From Micromonospora parva (GTDB taxonomy: Bacteria > Actinomycetota > Actinomycetes > Mycobacteriales > Micromonosporaceae), in contig NZ_JNZS01000003.1 of assembly GCF_000718515.1 (NCBI RefSeq), forward strand, positions 62,001 through 126,000: 64,000 bases of DNA. The letters are read 5' to 3'. Numbering within the stretch: the stretch's first letter is position 1; each line of letters starts with the position of its first letter. The notes beneath the pieces were generated by a model, which was not told the DNA's origin, did no database searches, and saw nothing but the letters and a program-made list of their open reading frames with translations. Of this stretch, positions 52,672 through 61,941 are shown one piece after another. The position numbers and the translations under genes are program-made.

Positions 52672-54132
52672 ATGAGTGATCCGATGAACGTCCTGGCCCC
52701 GGAGCACCGGCGGCTCCGGATCGGCGACGCCTGGCGCGACGCCGCAAGCGGAGCCACGTTCGCCGTCGAGGACCCCGCAACCGGCAAGACCATCGCCGAG
52801 GTGGCGGACGCCGACGTCGGTGACGGACTCGCCGCGCTGGACGCGGCGAGCGCGGCGATGGCGGAGTGGGCGGCGACCCCACCGCGGAAACGGTCAGAGT
52901 TGTTGACAGCGACGTACCGGGCGCTGACCGGGCGATCCGAGGAGGTCGCCCGGCTGATCACGCTCGAGATGGGCAAGCCGCTCGCCGAGGCTCGGGCGGA
53001 GGTGGCCTACGGCGCCGAGTTCTTCCGCTGGTTCGCCGAGGAGGCGGTGCGCGTCGAGGGCCGGTACAACACCGCTCCCGCAGGTGGATATCGCATCCTC
53101 ACCGTGCCGAAGCCGGTCGGGCCGTGCGTCTTCGTGACGCCCTGGAACTTCCCGTTGGCCATGGGTGCCCGCAAGATCGCTCCCGCCCTGGCGGCGGGCT
53201 GCACGACGATCACCAAGCCGGCGGCCCAGACGCCACTCACCATGCTGTTGCTGGCCCGCATCATGGAGGAGGTCGGCGTACCCCCGGGGGTGGTCAACGT
53301 GGTGACCACCAAGCGTTCCGGCGCGGTGGTCTCCGCGCTGCTGGCCGACGGTCGGACCCGCAAGCTCTCGTTCACCGGGTCGACCGAGGTCGGCCGCGTG
53401 CTGCTGCGACAGGCAGCGGACAACGTGCTGCGTACCTCAATGGAACTGGGCGGCAACGCGGCCCTGATCGTGTGTGCCGACGCGGACCTGGACGTCGCGC
53501 TCGACGGCGCCATGGTGGCCAAGATGCGCAACATCGGGGAGTCCTGCATCGCGGCCAACCGGATCTACGTCGAGGAGCCGGTGCGCGAGGAGTTCACGGC
53601 GCGCTTCGCCGAGCGGATGGGCGCGCTGTCGATGGGCCATGGTCTCGACGACGGCGTGACCGTCGGGGCGTTGATCGACGAGGTCTCGGTCGCCAAGATT
53701 GACGAGCTCGTCGCCGACGCGGTCGACCGCGGCGCCCGGGTCCTGGTGGGCGGTGAGCGTCCGGATGGGCCGGGCCACTTCTACCCGCCCACGGTCCTCG
53801 CCGACGTGCCCGACGATGCGCGGATGCTGCAGGAGGAGATCTTCGGCCCGGTCGCGCCGATCATCTCGTTCACGTCCGACGACGAGGTGATGGCGAAGGC
53901 CAACGACACCGAGTACGGCCTGGTCGGGTACATCTTCACCCGTGACCTTCAGCGGGCGCTGCGGTTCGCCGAAGGGCTGGACACCGGGATGCTCGGCATC
54001 AACCGTGGCCTGATATCGGATCCGTCAGCTCCGTTCGGTGGCGTGAAGCAGTCCGGGATCGGCAAGGAGGGATCACACGAGGGAATCCTCGAGTATCTCG
54101 ACGTCACCTACGCGGCGATCGACCTGCCGTGA
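52672..54132 (+). CDS. NAD(P)-dependent aldehyde dehydrogenase
   Basis: 486 residues. The catalytic C292 is in NIGESCIAANR and the general base E258 in MELGGNAA; the nucleotide-binding FTGSTEVGR and the PWNFPLAM stretch are present. The sequence is close to the succinate-semialdehyde dehydrogenase-like group, but the aldehyde cannot be named. A GGAGG precedes the ATG. It follows the importer by 195 bp and precedes an alcohol dehydrogenase, so the three may form one pathway: uptake, alcohol to aldehyde, aldehyde to acid. Confidence 0.93.
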   Translation: MSDPMNVLAPEHRRLRIGDAWRDAASGATFAVEDPATGKTIAEVADADVGDGLAALDAASAAMAEWAATPPRKRSELLTATYRALTGRSEEVARLITLEMGKPLAEARAEVAYGAEFFRWFAEEAVRVEGRYNTAPAGGYRILTVPKPVGPCVFVTPWNFPLAMGARKIAPALAAGCTTITKPAAQTPLTMLLLARIMEEVGVPPGVVNVVTTKRSGAVVSALLADGRTRKLSFTGSTEVGRVLLRQAADNVLRTSMELGGNAALIVCADADLDVALDGAMVAKMRNIGESCIAANRIYVEEPVREEFTARFAERMGALSMGHGLDDGVTVGALIDEVSVAKIDELVADAVDRGARVLVGGERPDGPGHFYPPTVLADVPDDARMLQEEIFGPVAPIISFTSDDEVMAKANDTEYGLVGYIFTRDLQRALRFAEGLDTGMLGINRGLISDPSAPFGGVKQSGIGKEGSHEGILEYLDVTYAAIDLP

Positions 54133-54195
54133 CCGACCTGCCACCCCGGGCACCCGCCCCGCCCATCGCCGCCGACGTTCCGGAGAGGCACCGAC

Positions 54196-55449
54196 ATGCT
54201 TGAGACCGTCCGCGGACCACGCCAACTGATAGTGGGCGAAGGGGTCGCGCAGAACATCCCACGAGTGGTGGCCGAGAGTGGCTCGCGAGTCCTCGTCGTG
54301 ACCGACCAGGTTCTTCTCCGGCAGCCGGGGGTGGCCGAGATCGTGGCCGCCGTGCGGGAGAAGGTCGAGGCCGTCGAGGTGTTCGCCGACGCGACTCCCG
54401 ACGTGCCGCTGACCGATGTCGCACTCGCCGTCTCGGCCGCCGCCAAGGTGGACGCCGACGTGATCCTCGCCATCGGGGGCGGCACGGTGATCGACCTCGC
54501 CAAGATCGTCGGCGTCATCCGGTGCCACGGTGGGACGCCACGCGACTTCTACGGCGAGTCGAAGGTGCCGGGGCCGACGATCCCTCTCGTGGCTGTCCCG
54601 ACGACGTCGGGCACCGGCTCGGAGCTCACCCCCGTCTCGGTGTTGACCGACCCGGACCGCGAACTGAAGGTGGGCGTCTCCAGCGTCCACATCGTGCCCG
54701 ACTTCGCCATCGTCGACCCCGAACTCACCTACTCCTGCCCGGCGAGCGTCACCGCCCACTCGGGCATCGACGCGTTCTGCCACGCGGTGGAGAGCTACAC
54801 CGCGCGGCCCCGCGCCCACGGACCGCGCGACCCGGTGGAGCAGGTCTTCCTCGGTCGTAACCCGGTCACCGACCACTACGCGCTGCTGGCCGCGGAACGG
54901 ATCGCCCGTAGCCTGCGTCGTGCCGTCAGCAACGGAGGCGACACGGACGCCCGCGCGGACATGTCCTACGGGTCCATGCTCGCCGGGATCGCCTTCTCCC
55001 ACGCGGGCAACGCGGCCCCGCACGCTCTCCAGTACCCCATCGGCGCGGCCACGCACACGCCGCACGGCCTGGGCGTCGGGCTGCTGCTGCCCTACGCGCT
55101 GGACGCGGCGAGGGACGCCATCGCCGACCGGTTGGCCGTCCTCGCCCGGGTGTGCGGGCTCGACGTCGCCGACGCCTCCGACGCCGAGGCCGCGGAGGTG
55201 TTCCTCACCTGGCTCGACGGGCTCCTTGCCGACATCGGCATCCCCCGCACCCTGGCCGACATCGGCGTGGCCCGCGCGGACCTGCCGCGCTTCGCGGAGA
55301 TGGCCAGTGGCGTCACCCGGTTGATCCAGAACCATCCGGGCCCGACCGACACCGCCAGCCTGACCGCGATCCTCGAAGCGGCCTGGACCGGGGACCGGAC
55401 CCGACACGTCCTGACCCCGAGCACAGCCAGCGACCTGCCTTTCCCCTGA
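54196..55449 (+). CDS. Iron-type alcohol dehydrogenase
   Basis: 417 residues. The family III motifs are present: GGGTVIDLAK for NAD binding, TTSGTGSE, and metal ligands in HSGIDAFCHAVE and GNAAPHALQYP...THTPHG. It oxidises an alcohol to the aldehyde for the preceding dehydrogenase, or the reverse. It lies 63 bp downstream with GGAG before the ATG and ends at a hairpin. Confidence 0.93.
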   Translation: MLETVRGPRQLIVGEGVAQNIPRVVAESGSRVLVVTDQVLLRQPGVAEIVAAVREKVEAVEVFADATPDVPLTDVALAVSAAAKVDADVILAIGGGTVIDLAKIVGVIRCHGGTPRDFYGESKVPGPTIPLVAVPTTSGTGSELTPVSVLTDPDRELKVGVSSVHIVPDFAIVDPELTYSCPASVTAHSGIDAFCHAVESYTARPRAHGPRDPVEQVFLGRNPVTDHYALLAAERIARSLRRAVSNGGDTDARADMSYGSMLAGIAFSHAGNAAPHALQYPIGAATHTPHGLGVGLLLPYALDAARDAIADRLAVLARVCGLDVADASDAEAAEVFLTWLDGLLADIGIPRTLADIGVARADLPRFAEMASGVTRLIQNHPGPTDTASLTAILEAAWTGDRTRHVLTPSTASDLPFP

Positions 55450-55460
55450 CGACGACCGTC

Positions 55461-55487
55461 CCGGGGGCCCGTACCGTCAGCCCCCGG
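55461..55487. terminator. Hairpin after the alcohol dehydrogenase
   Basis: CCGGGGGC at 55461-55468 pairs with GCCCCCGG at 55480-55487 across an 11-base loop. It lies 12 bases after the stop, between two convergent genes. Confidence 0.55.
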
Positions 55488-55546
55488 CACACGTCGTGAG
55501 CAGCGCGGCGTCGGCGATTCCCGGCACGCCGACGTGGGCGGCGGTT

Positions 55547-56155
55547 TCATTCGCCGGCCTTCCACTCGAAACCGTCAGGGTCGGTGAAGGTTCCGGCGCC
55601 GCTGCTGCCGATGACGAGCCGGTGTGATCCGGTGCCGTCGGGCGAGACGCCCGCGTCCTTGGCGGCGGCACGACGGCCGTACAACGCCAGCTTGATGTTC
55701 GACGTGGCGAACTCGACGTACTTGCGGCCGAAGCTCTTGGCCACGGTGAGACCGTGGTCGACGTAGAACCGTTTGGTCGCGGCGACGTCGTCCACTCCCA
55801 GCAGGAGCACCATCTCGTCGATGTGCCGGTTGGCCGGTCCGGTGTCCTTCTTCGCCGATGTCGCGATCTTCCAGATCGTGCCGTACGGGTCACGCAGTAC
55901 CCCGCCGTAGCCCCAGAAACTCTTCGCGGCCGGCTTCAGTGTCGTCGCTCCGCCGGCAAGGGCATCGCCGAAGAGGCTGTTGACGGTGCCCGGCTGGGAC
56001 ACCACGAGCGAGACGGCGAAGCCACGGAAACCGGTGGTGGGTGCGTCCGACGCGCCGACGCGCAGACGGGGACCGAGGCCGAAGGCCGCGGTGTAGAAGT
56101 CCTGGGCGGGCGCCGGGGCCGGCACTTCGAGCGTGACGGAATCGATGGTGAGCAT
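55547..56155 (-). CDS. VOC-fold protein (two-module)
   Basis: 202 residues from the ATG at 56155 with GAAAGGA upstream. Two beta-alpha-beta-beta-beta modules of the vicinal oxygen chelate superfamily are seen: VTLEVPAPAPAQDFYTAAFGL, then HIDEMVLLLGVDDVAATKRF and FTDPDGFEWK at the end. Members include glyoxalase-like, dioxygenase and resistance proteins; activity cannot be assigned. Confidence 0.88.
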   Translation of the reverse strand: MLTIDSVTLEVPAPAPAQDFYTAAFGLGPRLRVGASDAPTTGFRGFAVSLVVSQPGTVNSLFGDALAGGATTLKPAAKSFWGYGGVLRDPYGTIWKIATSAKKDTGPANRHIDEMVLLLGVDDVAATKRFYVDHGLTVAKSFGRKYVEFATSNIKLALYGRRAAAKDAGVSPDGTGSHRLVIGSSGAGTFTDPDGFEWKAGE

Positions 56156-56268
56156 GAGTGGTTCCTTTCGGGCTGTGCGGTTCTCGGTTGCCGGACCGCG
56201 AAGGAGTGAAGGCGGATCGGGGATCTGGCGGTGCTGATCGCGACGGCGGCTCGGACGAGCCCTGCCGC

Positions 56269-56625
56269 TCACCTGTCCTGAAGCAGTCCCAACAGGTTGC
56301 CGTCGGGATCGGCGACGGTAGCCACGAGGCGGCCGCCGCCGACATCGTGTGCCGCTTCGGTCACCGTGGCGCCGACGGCGCTCAGCTCGGCCAGCTTCGC
56401 TTCGATGTCCGTGACGTGCCAGTAGGTCAGGGGCGCGGTCAGGCCCTGCGGTCCACCGCCCGGCACCAGGCCGATGTGCTGGCCTGCCGCGTTGAAGCCG
56501 ACGTAGTAGACCGATTCGTCCGTCGGCGGTACGCCGAGCAGCGCCTCGTACACCGCCGTGGCGCTGGCCAGATCCGACACCGGGTGCAGCACGGTCCGGA
56601 TGCCCTGCGTGGACGAGTTCGCCAT
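56269..56625 (-). CDS. Small VOC/glyoxalase-like protein
   Basis: 118 residues from the ATG at 56625 after GGGAG. A single VOC module: VLHPVSDLASATAVYEALLG, then HIGLVP and VATVADPDGNLLGLLQD. It probably dimerises to form an active site. It is upstream of the larger VOC gene in the same direction, separated by 113 bp. Substrate unknown. Confidence 0.88.
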   Translation of the reverse strand: MANSSTQGIRTVLHPVSDLASATAVYEALLGVPPTDESVYYVGFNAAGQHIGLVPGGGPQGLTAPLTYWHVTDIEAKLAELSAVGATVTEAAHDVGGGRLVATVADPDGNLLGLLQDR

Positions 56626-56768
56626 GGTCACTCCCTAGGTCGCGGGCCGCTGCCGGCCCGGTCGGTTGCGTGTCCACAGCATGTCCTCCGGCATGCCCGG
56701 CGCGGATCCGTGGCGACCACGGAGTCGACCACGGAACCGGCACACGGAGAGGCGTACGACAGAATGGG

Positions 56769-59570
56769 GTGGTGGTTGACGTCTCCCCTCGGGAAGCCGA
56801 GGTGCTTGCCCTGCTCGGAGACCATCTCAGCAACGCGGAGATCGGCGCACGACTCTTCATCTCGGTCCGTACCGTGGAGACACACGTCTCCTCGCTGCTG
56901 CGCAAGCTGGAGGTCCCGGATCGCCGTGCGCTCGCCCAGCGGGCGCGTGAGGTGGCCGGCGGTGGTGCCGCGCCCCAGGCGCCGGTTCTGCCGGCCCCGC
57001 TGACCTCGTTCGTCGGTCGGGTGAGCGAGCGAGCTGAGCTGAGCGAGCTGATCCGGGCTCACCGTCAGGTGAGTGCGGTCGGGCCGGGCGGAGTGGGCAA
57101 GACCCGCCTCGCGCTGGCGGTGGCCTCGCACGCAGGTGGTGACTACCCCGACGGTGTGTGGTTCGTCGATCTGGTTCCGGTCGCCGACCCCGACATGATC
57201 GCGGCTGCGGTCGCCGTGGCGCTCGGTCTGGGCGAGCAGCCCGGTCGGGACATGACCGAGTCCGTTCTCGCCGCGTTGGCCGACCGCCAGGCGTTGCTGG
57301 TGCTCGACAACTGCGAACACGTACTGGACGGGGTCGCGGTCCTTCTCGAGCGGCTCTTGGCGGCGTGTCCGGCAGTGACGGTGCTGGCTACCAGTCGGGC
57401 ACGGCTCATGGTGCCGTTCGAGCGGGTGTATCCGGTGCCGCCGCTGTCGCTGGGTGTCGACGGCGAGTCGGACGCGGTCGCGTTGTTCATGCAACGGGCG
57501 GCAGCGGTGGGCTGGCCGCTGGATCCTCCGCTGCGCGACCAGGTCGCCTCGATCTGTGAGCGCCTCGACGGAATGGCGTTGGCGATCGAGTTGGCTGCCG
57601 CACGCTATCCGATGCTGGGTCTGGATGGCATCACCGCCGCCCTGTCCCATCCGCTCCGAATGCTCACCGGCGGTGCCCGTACCGATGACCGGCACCGGTC
57701 GGTGCGCGCCACACTGGACTGGAGCCACGCCCTGCTGGAGCCTGCCGACCGGGCGCTGCTGCGCCGGGTGTCGGTCTTCGTGGCGCCGTTCACCACTTCG
57801 GCGGCGGCGGAGGTGGCCGAGACGGAGGAGGGCATCGTCGCCGACGGGCTGGCCCGGCTCGCTGAACAGAGCCTGCTGGTGGTGAGGACGTTCCCTGGTG
57901 GAACCGAGTACCGGGCGCTGGAACCCATCCGCCAGTACGGGACGGAGCGGCTCGCCGAGGCCGGCGAGCTGGTGGAGTCCCGTCACCGGCACCTTCGCTG
58001 GTGTCTGGCCACTGCCGCTGACCTTGCGGTGGTGCGGGCGGATTGGCGTGCCCGGTTCGACCCGGTGGCGGACGAGCTTCGCGCCGCGCTGTCGTGGGCG
58101 GTCGACCGGCCGGAGCAACGCATGGACGCCTATCACCTTGCCCGCCAGCTGGCGGAGATGGCCTTCATTCGTAACCTGGTCGGCGAGTCTCAGCTGCGGT
58201 ATGAGCAGGCGGCCGCGCTCGCTGTCGAGCCCGCTGCCGAGGCGTCGATGCTCCGGCACGCCGCTGCCGTGGCTGGATGCCGCATGCGCGGTGACGACAT
58301 GCACCGTCTTTGGCAGGCGGCCGCGCAGGCCGCCCGCCGAGCGGGAGATGCCGCCGGTGCCGCCTCCGACCTGGCGACCGCTGCCACCAACACCTACCGG
58401 TTCTGGAGCAGGTTCGAACTACTTCCGCCGCCGGAGGAGTCGATCGCGCTCATCCGCGAGGCACGAGAGCTGGCCGGCGACGACCCGGCCGCCCAGGCCG
58501 CGGTGGCGCTGGCCGAGGCTGGGGTGCTCAGCGACGCGTTCGGCGCAGCCCAGGGCCCACCCGACAACGCGGTACCCGAGACGATCGCGCGCGCCGAGCG
58601 GGCCGTCACACTCGCACACCGAACGCGCGACCCGCTCGCCGAGGCCGCGGCGCTCGATGCGCTCACCGGTGCCCAGTGCTGGGCCGGCGAGACGTTCACC
58701 AGCGCAGCCACGGCGCGACGCCGGGTCGCGCTGCTCTCGTCCCTACCAGCTGCCCCGGCCAACACCCATGAACTGCTCGACGCCCTCGGCAACGCCACCG
58801 AGGCCAGCCTTGGCGCGGGCGATCTGCCAGCCGCCCGCCGATTGGCACGGCAGATCGCCGACCACCCGCTGCTCGTGGAGGTTGGTCATCGTGCCACCAG
58901 TTGGCTGCTGGTGGCCGACGCGCTCGCGGGTAACACCGACGACGTACTGGCCGGCAGTGTGCGGTTCCTCGACGCGTGGCAGCGGGCCGGCAGCCCCGCC
59001 AGGTCAGTCCTCGGTCCCGCGGCAGCCGGCGTTGCGATGATCCATGGTCTCCGTGACGATCGGGAGGCCCAGAGCGTCTGGACCGCGGTCCTGAAACAGC
59101 TCGGCGTCTCACACGAACAGACCTATGGCTACGGACCGGTCTTCGACGCGATGCTGCTGCTGCACCGGGGGCAGGCGCCAGAGGCGCTGGAACGGATGGC
59201 TCCCGAACCGGGCGACGTGTGGAAGTCAGTCACCTGGATCTGGTTGCACTGGTATGTCGCGCTGCGCGCCGAGGCCGCGGTGCTCGCCGGGGGCCCGGGC
59301 GCTCGTGACCATCTGGCCGAGGCCAGGACCGTCGTGGCCGGCAACGTCGTCGCGGAGGCCATGGTGCAACGAGCGGAAGCGCTGCTCGACGGCGATCAAC
59401 AGGCGCTGCTCGCTGCGGCAGGTACGTTCGACGCCGCCGGCTGCCGATACCAGTCCGCACGGACCCTGGTGTTCGCCGGTGGCGGCCATGCCCGGCGGGG
59501 CGCGGCCATACTCGGCGACCTTGGGCTCGCCCCCATGGTCCCCTGCCGACTCCAGATCACCTCGACCTGA
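56769..59570 (+). CDS. Regulator: N-terminal LuxR HTH with NB-ARC-like ATPase
   Basis: 933 residues from a GTG at 56769 (two further GTG/GTT codons follow). Unlike the usual LuxR order, the HTH is at the N-terminus (VSPREAEVLALLGDHLSNAE, IGARLFISVRTVETH). A P-loop ATPase follows with Walker A GPGGVGKTRLA and Walker B LLVLDNCEHVLDG, then a long TPR-like helical tail. This order is known among actinobacterial SARP-like/LuxR ATP-binding regulators. It is divergent from the VOC genes and may control them. Confidence 0.88.
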   Translation: MVVDVSPREAEVLALLGDHLSNAEIGARLFISVRTVETHVSSLLRKLEVPDRRALAQRAREVAGGGAAPQAPVLPAPLTSFVGRVSERAELSELIRAHRQVSAVGPGGVGKTRLALAVASHAGGDYPDGVWFVDLVPVADPDMIAAAVAVALGLGEQPGRDMTESVLAALADRQALLVLDNCEHVLDGVAVLLERLLAACPAVTVLATSRARLMVPFERVYPVPPLSLGVDGESDAVALFMQRAAAVGWPLDPPLRDQVASICERLDGMALAIELAAARYPMLGLDGITAALSHPLRMLTGGARTDDRHRSVRATLDWSHALLEPADRALLRRVSVFVAPFTTSAAAEVAETEEGIVADGLARLAEQSLLVVRTFPGGTEYRALEPIRQYGTERLAEAGELVESRHRHLRWCLATAADLAVVRADWRARFDPVADELRAALSWAVDRPEQRMDAYHLARQLAEMAFIRNLVGESQLRYEQAAALAVEPAAEASMLRHAAAVAGCRMRGDDMHRLWQAAAQAARRAGDAAGAASDLATAATNTYRFWSRFELLPPPEESIALIREARELAGDDPAAQAAVALAEAGVLSDAFGAAQGPPDNAVPETIARAERAVTLAHRTRDPLAEAAALDALTGAQCWAGETFTSAATARRRVALLSSLPAAPANTHELLDALGNATEASLGAGDLPAARRLARQIADHPLLVEVGHRATSWLLVADALAGNTDDVLAGSVRFLDAWQRAGSPARSVLGPAAAGVAMIHGLRDDREAQSVWTAVLKQLGVSHEQTYGYGPVFDAMLLLHRGQAPEALERMAPEPGDVWKSVTWIWLHWYVALRAEAAVLAGGPGARDHLAEARTVVAGNVVAEAMVQRAEALLDGDQQALLAAAGTFDAAGCRYQSARTLVFAGGGHARRGAAILGDLGLAPMVPCRLQITST

Positions 59571-59672
59571 GCTTCCGCCGATCCGGTGCACCGCCATGAC
59601 CGCCTCGTCGCTGGTCTGCCGGCCTCCACAGCTGCTCCGCTCATAGTGCGGACGGCCGGGCTCGACGTCGGG

Positions 59673-59900
59673 TCACTCCTGCGGTGCGATCAGCGTGTCG
59701 TCGGTGGCGTCGCGGACCGTGATCGCCTCCACCGGGCAGGAGTCGGCGGCGTCGAGGATGACCTCGGCCGGGGCGACGACGTCGGCAAGCGGCGCGGACT
59801 GGCCGCCGACCAGGCGGAAGTGCTCGGGTGCGGTACCGGCGCAGATGCTCGTGCCGATGCAGCGGCGCGAGTCCACCCCGATCCGCCAGGCGGCACTCAC
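59673..59900 (-). CDS. [3Fe-4S]-type ferredoxin, P450 partner
   Basis: 75 residues from a GTG that overlaps the P450 stop as GTGA. The cluster cysteines are in RRCIGTSICAG and SCPVEAI, with Thr where a fourth Cys would be, as in 3Fe-4S ferredoxins that deliver electrons to cytochrome P450s. Its location and overlap mark it as the redox partner of the P450 gene. Confidence 0.9.
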   Translation of the reverse strand: MSAAWRIGVDSRRCIGTSICAGTAPEHFRLVGGQSAPLADVVAPAEVILDAADSCPVEAITVRDATDDTLIAPQE

Positions 59901-61126
59901 CAGGCCACCGGCATGCCGAGCAGGCCCCGGACCAACATGCCCCGCTTCCACTGCAACTCCTCCTCGGGTACGGCGAGCCGCAATCCGGGCAGGCGGGTCA
60001 CGAGTGTGGCGACGGCGACCTGCAACTCCATGCGGGCCAGCTGCGCGCCGACGCAGTGGTGAACGCCGTGCCCGAAGCCCAGGTGCGGGTTCTGCTCGCG
60101 GCCGAGGTCCAGCCGGTCCGGGTCGGCGAAGACGGTAGCGTCCCGGTTCGCCGACGACAGTGAGCCGAGGACCGGCTCACCGGCCCGGACCAGCACCCCG
60201 CCGACCTCGACGTCCTCCTTGGCGTACCGGGCGAAGGAGGAACCGACGCCCAGCGGCACGTACCGCAACAACTCCTCGACCGCGGCCGGCACCAGCGACG
60301 GGTCGGCCCGTAGCCGAGCGAGCTGGTCCGGATTGTGCAGCAGGACGTACACGAAGTTGGGGATCTGGGTCACTGTGGTTTCGTGGCCGGCCGCGAGCAG
60401 CCCTCCGGCCAGCTCCACCAGCTCGGTCTCGCTGAGCCGATCCTCGTTCTCGTCGCGGGCGCGCACCAACGCGCCGAGCAGGTCGTCGATCCCCGGCTCG
60501 CGGCGGCGCTCGGCGACCAGATCACCGATGTAGCCCCAGAGATTGTTCAGGTACTCCTGGATCGTCTCCATGGGCAGCGAGGTGGTCGAGACGATCGCCT
60601 CGGACCAGGTGTGGAAGCGGTCGCGGTCGGAGTACGGGACGCCGAGCAGCTCGCAGATCACCTGGATCGGCAACGGTGTGGCGACGTGCTCCACCAGGTC
60701 GGCCGGAGGACCGAGGCGGACCATGTCGTCGACCAGCGTGTCGGCGATCTCCTGGGTGCGGGGGCGCAACGCCTCCACCCGGCGGGCCGTGAACGCCTTC
60801 GCCACCAACCGGCGCAGCCGAGTGTGATCGGGTGGGTCCATGGTCAGCATGCCGCTGTACTGCTGGCGCGGGGTGAGCCTGGGCTCGTCGCGCTGGACGG
60901 CCGGGGCGCGGCCGAACCGGACGTCGCCGAGGACCGTACGGACGTCCTCGTACCGGGTGGCGAGCCACGCCTCCTCACCGTAGGGGAGCTGCACCCGGGT
61001 CATCGGCTCGCTCTCGCGCAGCTGGCCGTAGGTCGGGTCGACGACGAGGCGGTCAGGAACGCTGAACGGGTACGCCCGCGCGGGTGGAACGGTTCGGCTC
61101 TCGGTGGTCGGCGCGCTCTCCGTCAT
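59897..61126 (-). CDS. Cytochrome P450
   Basis: 409 residues. The I-helix AGHETT, the ExxR in EELLR, and the heme-binding FGHGVHHCVGAQLAR with C358 are all present. It is a class I bacterial P450 that probably hydroxylates a small molecule; the substrate is unknown. It is coupled to the ferredoxin gene. Confidence 0.95.
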   Translation of the reverse strand: MTESAPTTESRTVPPARAYPFSVPDRLVVDPTYGQLRESEPMTRVQLPYGEEAWLATRYEDVRTVLGDVRFGRAPAVQRDEPRLTPRQQYSGMLTMDPPDHTRLRRLVAKAFTARRVEALRPRTQEIADTLVDDMVRLGPPADLVEHVATPLPIQVICELLGVPYSDRDRFHTWSEAIVSTTSLPMETIQEYLNNLWGYIGDLVAERRREPGIDDLLGALVRARDENEDRLSETELVELAGGLLAAGHETTVTQIPNFVYVLLHNPDQLARLRADPSLVPAAVEELLRYVPLGVGSSFARYAKEDVEVGGVLVRAGEPVLGSLSSANRDATVFADPDRLDLGREQNPHLGFGHGVHHCVGAQLARMELQVAVATLVTRLPGLRLAVPEEELQWKRGMLVRGLLGMPVAW

Positions 61127-61311
61127 CCGGATTCCCTTCGTCGAGGCGGCGTGATCCTCAGGCCGGCGCCGTGTGGTGGCGGCGCCGGACTGCCAGCGTC
61201 CAGAACCTCACGACAGCACACACATCAACGCTCGGTGACATGTCGATGTCGGATCGTAGCGATAGATGGGGATGATCGCCATGGCGGCCGGTCCGCGCCC
61301 GTACGGGGAAC

Positions 61312-61941
61312 TCATCCCACGGTGAAGTGTTTGTCCCCGCCCGGGCTCTCGAGTTCGTCGAGGACGGCGACGGCAAGGTCCTCCGCCGAGATTCGGGACG
61401 CGCCGTCGGCACCGGTGATGAGCGTCGCGGTGCCCCGTCGGTACGTACCGGTGCGGGTTCCGGGTTCGAGGATGGCGGGCGGGCTCAGGTAGACCCAGTC
61501 GGCCCGGTGCGCCCGGCAGGCGTCGAGTTGCGCGATGCTGGCGGCGGCGATGCTTCGCCAGGCCCGCGGCACGTACTCCGGGCTGTCGAGGACGAGGCGG
61601 TCGGGATGCCCGGGGGTCCGCAGCGGGGCGGCACCGCCGACGACGACGATGCGCGTCCGGGCCGCCTCGGCCGCGTCGAGCAGCGTCGTGGTGGTCGCGG
61701 CGACGGTGTGTTCGTACCCGGGGGCGGGACGGATCGCCGCCACTATCGCGTCCGTGCCGTCGAAGAGGCGGCTGAGCCGGCCGGGATCGTCAGTGTCGCC
61801 GGCGACGGCGGTCACGCCGCGCGGCAGTGCCGCCGGCCTCCGCCTTCGGAAGATGGCGATCGGGTCGTGTCCCCTGCGTGCGGCCTCGTCGACGACGCGC
61901 GAACCGACCATTCCGGCGGCTCCGACCACGGCGATCTTCAT
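61312..61941 (-). CDS. NmrA/SDR-like NAD(P)-binding protein
   Basis: 209 residues from the ATG at 61941, which overlaps the transporter stop as ATGA. The N-terminal Rossmann motif is VVGAAGMVGSRVV, and a conserved VAGDTDDPG follows. It belongs to the NAD(P)H-binding NmrA-like group of epimerase/isoflavone-reductase relatives. Whether it is an enzyme or redox sensor cannot be told. Confidence 0.88.
   Translation of the reverse strand: MKIAVVGAAGMVGSRVVDEAARRGHDPIAIFRRRRPAALPRGVTAVAGDTDDPGRLSRLFDGTDAIVAAIRPAPGYEHTVAATTTTLLDAAEAARTRIVVVGGAAPLRTPGHPDRLVLDSPEYVPRAWRSIAAASIAQLDACRAHRADWVYLSPPAILEPGTRTGTYRRGTATLITGADGASRISAEDLAVAVLDELESPGGDKHFTVG

Noticed and set aside
59673-61126. P450-ferredoxin pair as tailoring enzymes of the RiPP
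   Set aside because: They lie more than 27 kb from the cluster edge with unrelated operons between, so a link is not justified.
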